Assembly (NCBI RefSeq): GCF_029625295.1
Contig: NZ_CP121112.1
Location: 2,046,001 to 2,110,000, forward strand
Direction of reading: 5' to 3'
DNA: 64,000 nt
Source of the DNA: Flavobacterium gyeonganense
GTDB taxonomy: Bacteria; Bacteroidota; Bacteroidia; Flavobacteriales; Flavobacteriaceae
The notes under the pieces are model-generated. The model made no database searches, had not been told where the DNA came from, and was given only the letters and a program-made list of their open reading frames with translations. Positions 52,099 to 60,279 of this stretch are shown piece after piece (positions within the stretch are counted from its first letter, which is position 1; each line of letters starts with the position of its first letter). The translations under genes were made by a program, and so were the position numbers.

Positions 52099-52482
52099 AT
52101 GACTAATATTGCTTCTGTTTTATTGTTGATTTTTTTGGCTTTGACTTTTTTACAATCCGGCTATGAGAAAATTTTTTACTGGAAAGAAAATGTTACATGG
52201 CTTAAAGAACATTTTGCTAAAACTATTTTAAAAAATCAGGTTCCACTTGCTCTTCTTCATCTCTTAATTTTAGAATTAATTTCGGGAATTTTATGCGTCG
52301 TTGGCGCTATACAATTAGTAACAAAAAGCGGCCGTGAGTTTGGCTTTTACGGCGCTATTTTTTCTTGTATCTGTTTATTAATGATGCTTTTCGGCCAACG
52401 TTTGGCTAAGGATTATGATGGAGCAAGAACTATCGTAATTTATTTTATTCCTGCCGTAATGGCGGTTTACTGGCTGAATTAA
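52099..52482 (+). CDS. DoxX-like membrane protein
   Basis: A 127-residue protein with four predicted membrane helices (about 4-20, 50-72, 80-98 and 108-126). QSGYEKIFYWKEN near residue 20 resembles the first loop of the DoxX family (S-G-x-x-K), and the later helices fit. DoxX proteins are small inner-membrane proteins whose biochemical role differs between members. It sits 6 bp after holB and 29 bp before the thioesterase gene, so it is probably co-transcribed. No redox motif is visible. Confidence 0.75.
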   Translation: MTNIASVLLLIFLALTFLQSGYEKIFYWKENVTWLKEHFAKTILKNQVPLALLHLLILELISGILCVVGAIQLVTKSGREFGFYGAIFSCICLLMMLFGQRLAKDYDGARTIVIYFIPAVMAVYWLN

Positions 52483-52511
52483 TTAGCCTTTTTTAATCTT
52501 ACCAAAAGAAA

Positions 52512-53021
52512 ATGAATCCAAAACACCCTTCAGAATCTCTGACTATACTAACTGATTTAGTTTTACCAAGCGAAACGAATCCTCTAAATAATCTTTTTGG
52601 AGGTGAATTGCTTGCCCGTATGGATCGTGCTGCCAGTATTGCTGCACGAAGGCATTCACGCCGGATTGTGGTTACCGCTTCTGTAAACCATGTTGCTTTT
52701 AACAGGGCAATTCCACTTGGAGCTGTAGTCACAATAGAAGCAAAAGTTTCCAGATCTTTTAAAAGTTCTATGGAAGTTTTTATTGATGTGTGGGTAGAAG
52801 ACCGTGAATCCGGAAGCAAAACCAAAGCCAACGAAGCCATTTATACTTTTGTAGCAGTGGATGATAGCGGAAGACCTGTTGAAGTACCGCCCATTGTACC
52901 CGAAACCGAACTTGAAATTCAACGTTTTGATGCTGCCTTACGCCGTAAACAATTAAGTTTATTATTAGCAGGGAAAATAAAGCCTGAAGATGCAACAGAA
53001 TTGAAGGCTTTGTTTTTATAG
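52512..53021 (+). CDS. Acyl-CoA thioesterase, YciA-like hotdog fold
   Basis: A 169-residue hotdog protein. LFGGELLARMDRAASIAARRH (about residues 28-48; the first 20 are the central helix with the catalytic Asp) and VNHVAFNRAIPLGAVV are family hallmarks, followed by EVFIDVWVEDRESG and the NEAIYTFVAVDD strand. It hydrolyses acyl-CoA to free acid and CoA in the cytoplasm. The C-terminal 35 residues are a charged tail. It is last in the holB-doxX-thioesterase row; no hairpin terminator was seen after it. Confidence 0.88.
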   Translation: MNPKHPSESLTILTDLVLPSETNPLNNLFGGELLARMDRAASIAARRHSRRIVVTASVNHVAFNRAIPLGAVVTIEAKVSRSFKSSMEVFIDVWVEDRESGSKTKANEAIYTFVAVDDSGRPVEVPPIVPETELEIQRFDAALRRKQLSLLLAGKIKPEDATELKALFL

Positions 53022-53153
53022 TACAATTTGTAACAATTTGTAACAATCAACTTCAAAAAAAGAAGTATTTTTACAAAATTACAAGCCCATACAAATCTAA
53101 ATCAGGAAGTTATTAATTCTGATTTATTTTGAAAAAGAATTTATAAAATTTAG
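53022..53153 (+). promoter_or_regulatory. recA upstream region with 11-bp direct repeat
   Basis: Just after the thioesterase stop the sequence repeats ACAATTTGTA / ACAATTTGTA / ACAATC (53023-53048). This may be a regulator site, since recA is often damage-inducible, but no LexA-type palindrome of the known classes is evident and no clear TAnnTTTG element was found. Confidence 0.35.
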
Positions 53154-53177
53154 ATGAAAGAAAAAGAAAAAGAAAAG

Positions 53178-54185
53178 ATGAGTTCAGAGAAAGATGCCAA
53201 ATTAAAAGCGCTACAACTTACGCTTGACAAATTAGATAAAACTTACGGAAAAGGAACCGTAATGAAAATGGGCGACAAAGCCATTGTAGAAGTTGAAACA
53301 ATTTCTTCTGGTTCCCTTGGTGTTGATTTAGCACTTGGAGTAAACGGATATCCAAAAGGAAGAATTATCGAAATATATGGTCCGGAATCATCTGGTAAAA
53401 CCACTTTAACATTGCACGCCATTGCTGAGGCTCAAAAAGCAGGTGGAATTGCTGCTTTTATTGATGCTGAACATGCATTCGACAGAAATTATGCTGAAAA
53501 ATTAGGCGTAGATATCGAAAACCTGATTATCTCTCAGCCAGACAACGGGGAGCAGGCTTTAGAAATTGCCGAAAATCTTATTCGTTCAGGAGCAATTGAT
53601 ATTGTAGTTATTGACTCTGTTGCTGCTTTAACTCCAAAAAGCGAAATTGAAGGTGAAATGGGAGATTCTAAAATGGGTCTCCATGCTCGTTTAATGTCAC
53701 AGGCCTTAAGAAAACTTACCGGGACTATCAGTAAGACAAATTGTACTGTTTTCTTTATCAATCAATTGAGAGAAAAAATAGGTGTAATGTTTGGTAACCC
53801 TGAAACTACTACCGGTGGTAACGCTTTGAAGTTTTATGCTTCTGTACGTTTAGATATTCGTCGTTCAGCACAAATTAAAGATGGTGAAAACGTGATCGGA
53901 AACAGAACTAAAGTAAAAATTGTAAAAAACAAAGTTGCTCCTCCATTTAAAACTGCTGAATTTGATATTATGTACGGAGAAGGTGTTTCTAAAACCGGAG
54001 AAATACTAGATTTAGCTGTTGAATTTGATATTATTAAAAAAGCAGGTTCATGGTTTAGCTACGGTGATACTAAATTAGGACAAGGACGTGATGCAGTTAA
54101 GACTTTAATTAAGGATAATCCTGAATTAGCTGATGAATTAGAAATAAAAATTAAAGAACACATAAAAGAATTGGCTAACGCTTAA
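53178..54185 (+). CDS. recA: Recombinase RecA
   Basis: 335 residues from the ATG at 53178 ([12 protein letters not shown]), the normal RecA length. An in-frame ATG at 53154 adds only MKEKEKEK and is less likely, though neither has a strong ribosome-binding site. Walker A is GPESSGKTT near residue 68; Walker B is [10 protein letters not shown] near 140-149; the L2 loop carries [10 protein letters not shown]. RecA coats single-stranded DNA, drives strand exchange and stimulates SOS-type cleavage. A terminator follows at 54218-54244. Confidence 0.97.
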   Translation: MSSEKDAKLKALQLTLDKLDKTYGKGTVMKMGDKAIVEVETISSGSLGVDLALGVNGYPKGRIIEIYGPESSGKTTLTLHAIAEAQKAGGIAAFIDAEHAFDRNYAEKLGVDIENLIISQPDNGEQALEIAENLIRSGAIDIVVIDSVAALTPKSEIEGEMGDSKMGLHARLMSQALRKLTGTISKTNCTVFFINQLREKIGVMFGNPETTTGGNALKFYASVRLDIRRSAQIKDGENVIGNRTKVKIVKNKVAPPFKTAEFDIMYGEGVSKTGEILDLAVEFDIIKKAGSWFSYGDTKLGQGRDAVKTLIKDNPELADELEIKIKEHIKELANA

Positions 54186-54217
54186 ACTTTATAATCTGTA
54201 AGTTACAGAATCTGTTA

Positions 54218-54248
54218 AACCCGACATTTTAAATTTGTCGGGTTTTTT
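54218..54248 (+). terminator. Rho-independent terminator of recA
   Basis: A 9-bp stem AACCCGACA/TGTCGGGTT (54218-54226 with 54236-54244) with a 9-nt loop, then Ts. The stem is the same as that after trpS. Confidence 0.9.
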
Positions 54249-54371
54249 ATTTAAAAAAACTACGCAACCTTTTATAAAATATATCATCTTATAAACGACG
54301 TAAAACTTTGAAAGTTTGTCATACTACTTTCAATACTTTTTAGGATAAGTTTGGTTGGTTATTTTTTTAAT

Positions 54372-54418
54372 AAAAATCCGTTAGTTTTTTGTTTTGGTTA
54401 CTAGCGGGTTTTTATTAT
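54372..54418 (+). terminator. Second hairpin terminator with no obvious upstream gene
   Basis: A 14-bp stem with G-T pairs (54372-54385 with 54400-54413), a 14-nt loop, and a T-rich tail on the plus strand. No protein gene ends here and recA already has its own terminator 130 bp earlier. A TAAGTTTG element at 54346-54353 lies just before it, so it may close a very short transcript. Confidence 0.6.
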
Positions 54419-54526
54419 TTAAGATTTTCTCCTTTTTTACGCAACCTTTTTGATTATCAGTCATCTATATTAATAAATTAATTGAGTTTGATGAACTCTT
54501 TTTATCAACGCTAATATTTTCAAATC

Positions 54527-54630
54527 ATGAAAGAAAAAAAGAAGTTCAGTTGAATAAAAAAGGTAAAAAGAAGAAGTCAAGAATTAAAAAAATATTACAG
54601 TTCATCTCAGATAAAATAATTCACAGATAA
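54527..54630 (+). CDS. Possible small basic protein, frame broken at A7
   Basis: The ATG at 54527 reads only eight codons before a stop. If the A7 run at 54534-54540 had eight As, it would read 34 residues of very basic sequence (KEVQLNKKGKKKKSRIKKI...), ending at the TAA 54628-54630. This is a weak call: the region is AT-rich and such Lys-rich reading frames arise by chance. Confidence 0.25.
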
Positions 54631-54666
54631 AATTTTGAATATAAAAGGGGTTTTAATTCAAAATTA

Positions 54667-54698
54667 AAGCCCGGCAAACTTTTTACCTTGCCGGGCTT
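54667..54698 (-). terminator. Rho-independent terminator of the PlsC-like gene
   Basis: An 11-bp perfect GC-rich stem (54667-54677 with 54688-54698), a 10-nt loop and a T-rich stretch after it on the minus strand, directly after the stop at 54704. Confidence 0.88.
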
Positions 54699-54703
54699 AA
54701 TTC

Positions 54704-55462
54704 TTATAAACTGTTTAATTTTTTCTTTTTAAATTCAAGTAATCCTTTGTAAATCAATTGTCTTGTTTCATCACGAAGATCTTTTCTGTTTTCTCCTGTT
54801 AATCCTTTTGTTTCAATAAAAGGAAAAATTTTTGCTCTCATTTTGCCCGGGCTACCGCTTAAAAATGTATAAGAAAAACGCTCTTTATTATCAGCGAAAA
54901 CGATTGGAACAATTGGAATTTGATGGTCTATAGCCAACCTGAATGCACCATCTTTAAATTCATCCAATAAAATTGATTCATCATCTGGAACACCTCCTTC
55001 AGGGAAAATACAAATACTAAGCCCCTGATTAAGCCTGTCCTGAGCTCTTTTAAAAACTTCATTTTTACTCTTTGAAGAATTCCTATCCACCAAAATACAG
55101 GTTCTTTTATAGAAAAATCCAAATAACGGAATCTTTACCAATTCTTTCTTTCCAACAAAAACAAATGGATTTCTGATAATTGCCAACATCAGCATAATAT
55201 CAGTCATTGAAGTGTGGTTCGCTACAATCATGTAACTTTTTCCTTTTTCCAATTTTTGCAGACGCTCGGTTTTGTAATGAAAACCCATTCCTAAAAGGAT
55301 GAATTTTGCCCAAATCCGGGCCATTTTAAAAAAATAGGGATATCCGCTTTCTGTTATAATTGAAACCACTAAAAATGGCAGCATAATCAATATTGGAATA
55401 GCCATTAAAATGTAGAACCAAATGCGCCAAAAAATCCAAAAAATAATTTTAATTCCTTTCAT
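54704..55462 (-). CDS. plsC: 1-acyl-sn-glycerol-3-phosphate acyltransferase, PlsC family
   Basis: A 252-residue protein with a long N-terminal hydrophobic region (residues 5-38). It shows the catalytic NHTSMTD motif (H-x4-D, near residue 83) and the FPEGG motif near 155. It catalyses the second acylation in phosphatidic acid synthesis at the inner membrane. It is a single-gene unit with its own terminator, and TACATTTG (55468-55475) lies only 5 bp before the ATG. It has a different surrounding sequence from the truncated PlsC protein at the left edge, so these are two paralogues and the symbol here is tentative. Confidence 0.88.
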   Translation of the reverse strand: MKGIKIIFWIFWRIWFYILMAIPILIMLPFLVVSIITESGYPYFFKMARIWAKFILLGMGFHYKTERLQKLEKGKSYMIVANHTSMTDIMLMLAIIRNPFVFVGKKELVKIPLFGFFYKRTCILVDRNSSKSKNEVFKRAQDRLNQGLSICIFPEGGVPDDESILLDEFKDGAFRLAIDHQIPIVPIVFADNKERFSYTFLSGSPGKMRAKIFPFIETKGLTGENRKDLRDETRQLIYKGLLEFKKKKLNSL

Positions 55463-55467
55463 AACTT

Positions 55468-55475
55468 CAAATGTA
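55468..55475 (-). promoter_or_regulatory. Predicted -7 element of plsC, leaderless layout
   Basis: TACATTTG on the minus strand, 5 bp before the ATG. No clear -33 TTG was found. Confidence 0.4.
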
Positions 55476-55647
55476 AGAAAACTGATGTGAATTTAGATTT
55501 TCGATGGACAGATTTTTGACATTTTAAAAACAAAACCTGAAAACACTAAGAGCATTGCAAAAAACTTTGCGAACTTTGCAATTGAAAAAATAACTTTTCG
55601 GATATTGTAAAAACTTTGCAATATTTGCGTTTAAGAAAAAAATTAGA

Positions 55648-56622
55648 ATGGCAAAAATACTAACCGGTGTTCAGAGTACCGGAACACCACACTTAGGCAA
55701 TTTATTAGGAGCAATTATTCCCGCGATCGAATTATCAAATAATCCGGCAAACGAAACTTTTTTGTTTATTGCTGATTTACATTCAATTACACAAATAAAA
55801 GACGGTAAAACATTACGACAAAATACATATAGTACAGCTGCAGCTTGGCTTGCATGTGGCTTAAATCCTGATAAGGTTACGTTTTACAGACAATCTGAAG
55901 TGGCTCAAACTGCTGAATTATCTTGGTATTTGAGTTGTTTTTTCCCGTTTCAGCGTCTTACTTTAGCACATTCTTTCAAAGACAAATCTGATCGATTAGA
56001 TGATGTTAACGCCGGACTTTTTACCTACCCAATGTTAATGGCTGCAGATATTCTATTGTATGATGCCGAGTTTGTTCCTGTTGGAAAAGACCAATTACAG
56101 CATTTAGAAATTACACGTGATGTTGCTGCGAGATTCAACCACCAAATGGGAGAAACTTTTGTGCTTCCAGAAGCTAAAATTCAGGAAGACAGTATGCTTA
56201 TTCCGGGAACTAATGGCGGGAAAATGAGTAAATCAGCGAACAATATCATCAATATTTTCTTAGATGATAAGGCATTACGTAAACAGGTAATGAGCATTGA
56301 AACTGACAGCACTCCACTTGAAGATCCTAAAAATCCGGATACCTGTAATGCTTTTGCTATTTATTCTCTTTTAGCAGATGAAGCTCAGATTGCTCAAATG
56401 AGAGCCAACTATTTAGGTGGAAATTATGGTTATGGCCATGCCAAACAGGCTTTATTTGAATTAATTACGGAGAAATTCAAAACAGAAAGAGAGAAATACA
56501 ATTACTATATAAACAACCTCGAAGAAGTAGATATTTTATTGAAAAAAGGAGCTTCAAAAGCTGCGGTTGTGGCCGATGGCGTTTTAGCCAGGGTTCGGGA
56601 AGTGCTTGGATTTGGAAAGTAA
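55648..56622 (+). CDS. trpS: Tryptophan--tRNA ligase
   Basis: A 324-residue class I aminoacyl-tRNA synthetase. The HIGH-type motif is PHLGN (residues 14-18, after TGVQSTGT), and the KMSKS motif is exact (GGKMSKSANN, near residue 192). ADLHSIT and LDDVNAGLFTYPMLMAADIL are typical for bacterial TrpRS. It charges tRNA-Trp using ATP. Upstream, 55570-55635, the DNA contains several ACTTTGC repeats of unclear role. A terminator follows at 56631-56661. Confidence 0.96.
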   Translation: MAKILTGVQSTGTPHLGNLLGAIIPAIELSNNPANETFLFIADLHSITQIKDGKTLRQNTYSTAAAWLACGLNPDKVTFYRQSEVAQTAELSWYLSCFFPFQRLTLAHSFKDKSDRLDDVNAGLFTYPMLMAADILLYDAEFVPVGKDQLQHLEITRDVAARFNHQMGETFVLPEAKIQEDSMLIPGTNGGKMSKSANNIINIFLDDKALRKQVMSIETDSTPLEDPKNPDTCNAFAIYSLLADEAQIAQMRANYLGGNYGYGHAKQALFELITEKFKTEREKYNYYINNLEEVDILLKKGASKAAVVADGVLARVREVLGFGK

Positions 56623-56630
56623 ATATTATA

Positions 56631-56666
56631 AACCCGACATTTTAAAAAAATTTGTCGGGTTTTTTA
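56631..56666 (+). terminator. Rho-independent terminator of trpS
   Basis: Stem AACCCGACA/TGTCGGGTT (56631-56639 with 56653-56661) with a 13-nt loop, then six Ts. On the other strand it lies directly after the dprA stop and could serve both genes. Confidence 0.9.
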
Positions 56667-56669
56667 ATT

Positions 56670-57770
56670 CTAAATAGCCTCAAACAGCTTTCCAGGCAAA
56701 GGTCTGATTACACCTTTAAGTTCCATATTTAAAAGAATCCCTGATATTTTATAAATCGGAAATTCGCATTGGAGTGCAATTATATCGAGCAGTTCTTTTC
56801 CGTTTTTAATCAGGTAATCATAGATTTTTTGTTCTTCAGATTCCAGCTCAATAAACAATTGTTTCTGAACGGGTTTTACATCGCTTTTGATATCCCAATT
56901 AAGCATGTAAACTAAATCAGCAGCACTGGTCAGTACATTCGCTTTTTGAGTTTTAATCAGTTGATTGCATCCCTGACTATATTTGTCAGTCACACGGCCG
57001 GGAACGGCAAAAACATCACGGTTATAATCGTTTGCAATATTGGCAGTAATAAGCGAACCTCCCCTATCAGCAGATTCTATTACGATTGTAGCTTCAGTCA
57101 TGCCGGCAACGATCCGGTTTCGTCTCACGAAGTTTTCTTTGTCAGGATTGGTTGTGCTCCAGAACTCAGTTATAAAACCCCCATTCTCCTCCATTTTTGA
57201 CATGTATTTTTTGTGTGCTTTAGGATAAATTTGGTTTAATCCATGAGCTAAAACACCAATAGTCTGCAGTTTATTTTCTATTGCCAACTGATGCGCCACG
57301 ATATCAACTCCATATGCAAAACCACTAACAATTATGGGATCTAAAGGAGCCAGATCTTCAATCAAGGTTCTGCAAAATTCAATTCCGTATGAAGTAATTT
57401 GCCTTGTACCTACTATACTGATTATTCTCTTATTTTTTAAATTAATATTTCCGGCAGAAAAAATTAAAACGGGGCAATCAATACAATGTTTTAAACGATC
57501 TGGATAATTTTCATCTTTAAAAAAAGAGACTTTAATATTGTTTTTAGTGATGAAATCTAGTTCCTTATTCGCCTTTTCGAAAACAGTTTTGTCTTTTAGA
57601 TTCTTTAGTAATACTGAACCAACTCCATCTATAGCAGCAATTTGATTCGTTTTTGCCTTGAAAATATCTTCGGCACTTCCAAAATTTGCTAATAATTTTT
57701 TAGCCATAATATCTCCAACGCCCTCTACCCGAAGTAAGGCTAATACATAAAATAAATCTTGTTCTGACAT
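56670..57770 (-). CDS. dprA: DNA-processing protein DprA
   Basis: A 366-residue protein in three parts: N-terminal helix-hairpin-helix-like region (1-60; VEGVGDIMAKKLLANFG), Rossmann-type DprA core at about 100-300 (VGTRQITSYG, VSGFAYGVDIVAHQ, ESADRGGSLITA, VFAVPGR) and a C-terminal winged-helix segment at about 310-366. DprA protects incoming single-stranded DNA and loads RecA during natural transformation. It is widespread also in species not known to be competent. A well-spaced promoter lies at 57830-57861. Confidence 0.95.
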   Translation of the reverse strand: MSEQDLFYVLALLRVEGVGDIMAKKLLANFGSAEDIFKAKTNQIAAIDGVGSVLLKNLKDKTVFEKANKELDFITKNNIKVSFFKDENYPDRLKHCIDCPVLIFSAGNINLKNKRIISIVGTRQITSYGIEFCRTLIEDLAPLDPIIVSGFAYGVDIVAHQLAIENKLQTIGVLAHGLNQIYPKAHKKYMSKMEENGGFITEFWSTTNPDKENFVRRNRIVAGMTEATIVIESADRGGSLITANIANDYNRDVFAVPGRVTDKYSQGCNQLIKTQKANVLTSAADLVYMLNWDIKSDVKPVQKQLFIELESEEQKIYDYLIKNGKELLDIIALQCEFPIYKISGILLNMELKGVIRPLPGKLFEAI

Positions 57771-57829
57771 GGCTTGTATAATTTTTTAAAGGATGAAATT
57801 TTTAAAAACAAGATTTGTTTTCGTTTTGG

Positions 57830-57861
57830 CAAATATAATAATTAGAAGTAAATTCTTTCAA
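57830..57861 (-). promoter_or_regulatory. Promoter of dprA
   Basis: On the minus strand TTG (57859-57861), a 21-bp spacer and TATATTTG (57830-57837), 59 bp before the ATG. Confidence 0.6.
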
Positions 57862-57979
57862 AAAATAAACTTTTGAAAGTCAAAAATAATTAATCACAAA
57901 ATGAAAAATAATGTAACTTGCTTAAAAATAAGTACATATCAAAATATGCAGATTGTTAATAAAAATTGTGAATAAATTT

Positions 57980-58008
57980 TTGATAACTATATTGGATGCA
58001 TAACTTTG
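57980..58008 (+). promoter_or_regulatory. Promoter of the HU-SPOR gene, leaderless layout
   Basis: TTG (57980-57982), an 18-bp spacer and TAACTTTG (58001-58008). The ATG at 58014 is 5 bp downstream; an alternative upstream start (57996) would lie inside the promoter. Confidence 0.6.
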
Positions 58009-58013
58009 TTACT

Positions 58014-58967
58014 ATGAAAATCGAAACTTACATCTCGCAGTTATTATATCGTTATCAGTGTGTAACGGTTCCAGGATTTGGTGCATTCTTAACCGAAATG
58101 CAGCCGGCACAGCTCAATGAAAGCACAAATTCGTTTTTTCCACCTAAGAAAATGGTCTCTTTCAACAGTCAAATTAAAAACAATGATGGCTTGCTGGCTA
58201 ATCATATAGCTAATACAGAAAAAACATCGTATGGTTTTGCTGTAAGTGCGATTGCTTTTGAAATTTTAAATTGGAAAAAGGCTTTAGAAGAGGATGGAAT
58301 TTTATATTTAAAAAATATTGGTGAAATTCGTTTGAATAGTGATAACAATTTAGTTTTCAGTCCAAACCAGCAAAATAATTATTTGACAACTTCATTTGGA
58401 TTGAGTCCTTTTGTGTCACCTTTGGTAAAAAGAGAAAATTTCGAAAAAGAAATTCAAAGAATTGAGGAGAAAGAACCTGCATATGACGAAGAAAGAAAAT
58501 CTTCAAATTCGTATTTAAAATATGCTGCAATATTTGTTTTGGGTCTTGGAATTACCGGAAGCATAGGATATCCACTGTATCAGCAAGAAATTGCAACACA
58601 AACGCTTGTTGTTGAAAGCACTGTACAAAAAAAGGTACAGAACAAAATTCAGGAAGCTACCTTCATGATTCAGAATCCTTTACCGGCAGTAACGCTGTCT
58701 GTAGATACTTCAAAAACAGAAACTGTTGAAAAGACAATGCCATATCATATTATTGCGGGTGCTTTTAGAAGTGAGCAAAATGCTAAAAAAGCATATAATC
58801 AACTAATAAAAAATGGCTATGATGCCAGGATGCTTGGTGAAAACAAACACGGATTATTTCCTGTTTTATACGGAAGTTACGCGACTATGGCTGAAGCTGA
58901 AAAAGCACAAAAAGAAATACAAAAGGCTGAAAATCCGGATGCATGGATTTTAATCGAAAATTTATAA
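58014..58967 (+). CDS. HU-fold plus SPOR-domain envelope protein
   Basis: The ATG at 58014 (MKIETYISQLLYRYQ) gives 317 residues. The N-terminal 140 residues resemble HU-type bacterial DNA-binding-like domains found in Bacteroidota (VTVPGFGAFLTE, GILYLKNIGEIRL). A single membrane helix follows at about 165-190 (YLKYAAIFVLGLGITGSIGY). The C-terminus is a SPOR domain at about 240-317 (YHIIAGAFRSEQNAKKAYNQ), which binds denuded peptidoglycan at division sites. The predicted topology puts the HU-like part in the cytoplasm and SPOR in the periplasm, so the protein could link DNA or a cytoplasmic partner to the septum (inference). Confidence 0.85.
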   Translation: MKIETYISQLLYRYQCVTVPGFGAFLTEMQPAQLNESTNSFFPPKKMVSFNSQIKNNDGLLANHIANTEKTSYGFAVSAIAFEILNWKKALEEDGILYLKNIGEIRLNSDNNLVFSPNQQNNYLTTSFGLSPFVSPLVKRENFEKEIQRIEEKEPAYDEERKSSNSYLKYAAIFVLGLGITGSIGYPLYQQEIATQTLVVESTVQKKVQNKIQEATFMIQNPLPAVTLSVDTSKTETVEKTMPYHIIAGAFRSEQNAKKAYNQLIKNGYDARMLGENKHGLFPVLYGSYATMAEAEKAQKEIQKAENPDAWILIENL

Positions 58968-59021
58968 AGCCAGACATAAAAGTACATTTATTTTGTTATT
59001 TACTTTAGAAATAAAAAGATT

Positions 59022-59423
59022 ATGAAATTTACCATTCAAGTATTTTTAATTGTATGCCTTTTTTTAACCTCACAAGGCTTTTATGCACAGGAAACAGCTG
59101 TTCAATCAGAAAAAGCCATTCAGGAGGCTAAAAAAGCTAAAGAATATCAAAATAAAGTAGATAAAGAGCAGAAAAAAATTGACAAGCATCAGCGGGATGT
59201 CAAAAGTGCAGAAAAATCTATTAAGAAAACACAAAAGAAAATAGAAAAACAAAAAACTGCGAATCAAAAAACCGAAAGTCAAATTGGAACCAGCAAAAAT
59301 TCTGAAGAAGAAATTCAGAAACTAAAAATAAAATCTACCAAACAAAAGCTTGAAATAGATAAACTGGAGCTCAAATTATTACAACAGAAAAAAGAATTAG
59401 ACCAAATTAGAACGTCTTTTTAA
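59022..59423 (+). CDS. Small exported coiled-coil protein
   Basis: A 133-residue protein with a signal peptide (residues 1-22, ending GFYAQE). The rest is almost wholly Lys/Glu/Gln-rich coiled coil, with heptad-like patterns and no hydrophobic domain. No family is recognised. It follows the HU-SPOR gene by 54 bp and ends just before a bidirectional terminator at 59431-59457. It is probably periplasmic; function unknown. Confidence 0.75.
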   Translation: MKFTIQVFLIVCLFLTSQGFYAQETAVQSEKAIQEAKKAKEYQNKVDKEQKKIDKHQRDVKSAEKSIKKTQKKIEKQKTANQKTESQIGTSKNSEEEIQKLKIKSTKQKLEIDKLELKLLQQKKELDQIRTSF

Positions 59424-59430
59424 TACAAAA

Positions 59431-59461
59431 AAATCCTATTCTGAACGAATAGGATTTTTTG
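59431..59461. terminator. Bidirectional rho-independent terminator
   Basis: An 11-bp perfect stem (59431-59441 with 59447-59457) and a 5-nt loop, with As on one side and Ts on the other. It can end both the plus-strand coiled-coil gene and the minus-strand gene that stops at 59463. Confidence 0.9.
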
Positions 59462-59462
59462 T

Positions 59463-60224
59463 TTAACGTGGAACTATTTTAGCTTCCTGGGAAAGAATTA
59501 CTTTTTTATTTTGATAAATGGTTAAGTTTGCCGGAGATACGCCTTTTTCCCTCAAGGGAGTTATAGAACATTCATATGTATATTGCCCTTTTTTAAATTC
59601 GAAACGATGATTTCCTCCATTTCCGTCTAAAATCAACTTTCCTTTAGTAATTACCAAATCAGGTACTTCATTCATTCCTTTTTTTATCGACCAGGATGCA
59701 TAACGGTAATTTCCACTTCCTAAATCATCTATTCTGATCCGGAATTTGCTGGTTTCTAATACACATTCAGGTGCTTTAAACTTTGCTATTGAAGAATGCA
59801 ATTTTGTTTTCTCTTTAGCAATTATTTTGCTTTTCAAATCCTTTTCGAAATTAGACTGGTAATTTATCGAAACCAGGCGTCCGTCTGTATCAAACCATAA
59901 TGTACCCTGATTGAGCATAATACCTCTCCAGCCCATTTCTGACCAGTCTTTCGCAGGATTAGATTTTACGATTTCATTCTTCAGGGCAACATCAAAAATC
60001 TCATTGTATCGCTTTATGAATTCAGTTTTGTTTTTGATTGTTGGTATGGGATATTCCCTTTTGAAAGGATAAGAAATTATATCCGCGACAGCCTCTTCTT
60101 TATCATTTTTTACATTATTAATAAACGTAATTATAAACTTCTGATATTCAGTTTTTAAATCCTGGCCTAAAGCTAAATTTGAGAATACGCCAAGGAAAAG
60201 TAGAATTATGATTTTAAATTTCAT
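59463..60224 (-). CDS. Exported protein of unknown function
   Basis: A 253-residue protein with a signal peptide (MKFKIIILLFLGVFSNLALGQ). The first half (about 25-125) has an NTF2-like flavour: helices, then WRGIMLNQGTLWFDTDGRLVSINY, a strand pattern common in SnoaL/NTF2-like periplasmic proteins. The second half is beta-rich (ETSKFRIRIDDLGSGNYRYA, KLILDGNGGNHRFEF). No enzyme motif is seen. It shares a terminator with the convergent neighbour and is not part of an evident operon. Confidence 0.75.
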   Translation of the reverse strand: MKFKIIILLFLGVFSNLALGQDLKTEYQKFIITFINNVKNDKEEAVADIISYPFKREYPIPTIKNKTEFIKRYNEIFDVALKNEIVKSNPAKDWSEMGWRGIMLNQGTLWFDTDGRLVSINYQSNFEKDLKSKIIAKEKTKLHSSIAKFKAPECVLETSKFRIRIDDLGSGNYRYASWSIKKGMNEVPDLVITKGKLILDGNGGNHRFEFKKGQYTYECSITPLREKGVSPANLTIYQNKKVILSQEAKIVPR

Positions 60225-60279
60225 TTTTTATAAATTAAATTAATCTGTGTTTTACGTGAAACATTTAACTTAAAGATAC

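Noticed and set aside
52499..53046. Minus-strand ORFs over the thioesterase gene
   Set aside because: They oppose a clear hotdog-family gene and have no recognisable product.
55570..55640. ACTTTGC repeats upstream of trpS as a T-box or riboswitch
   Set aside because: The stretch is too short and I see no specifier stem or anti-terminator; it is probably promoter-proximal AT-rich repeat sequence.
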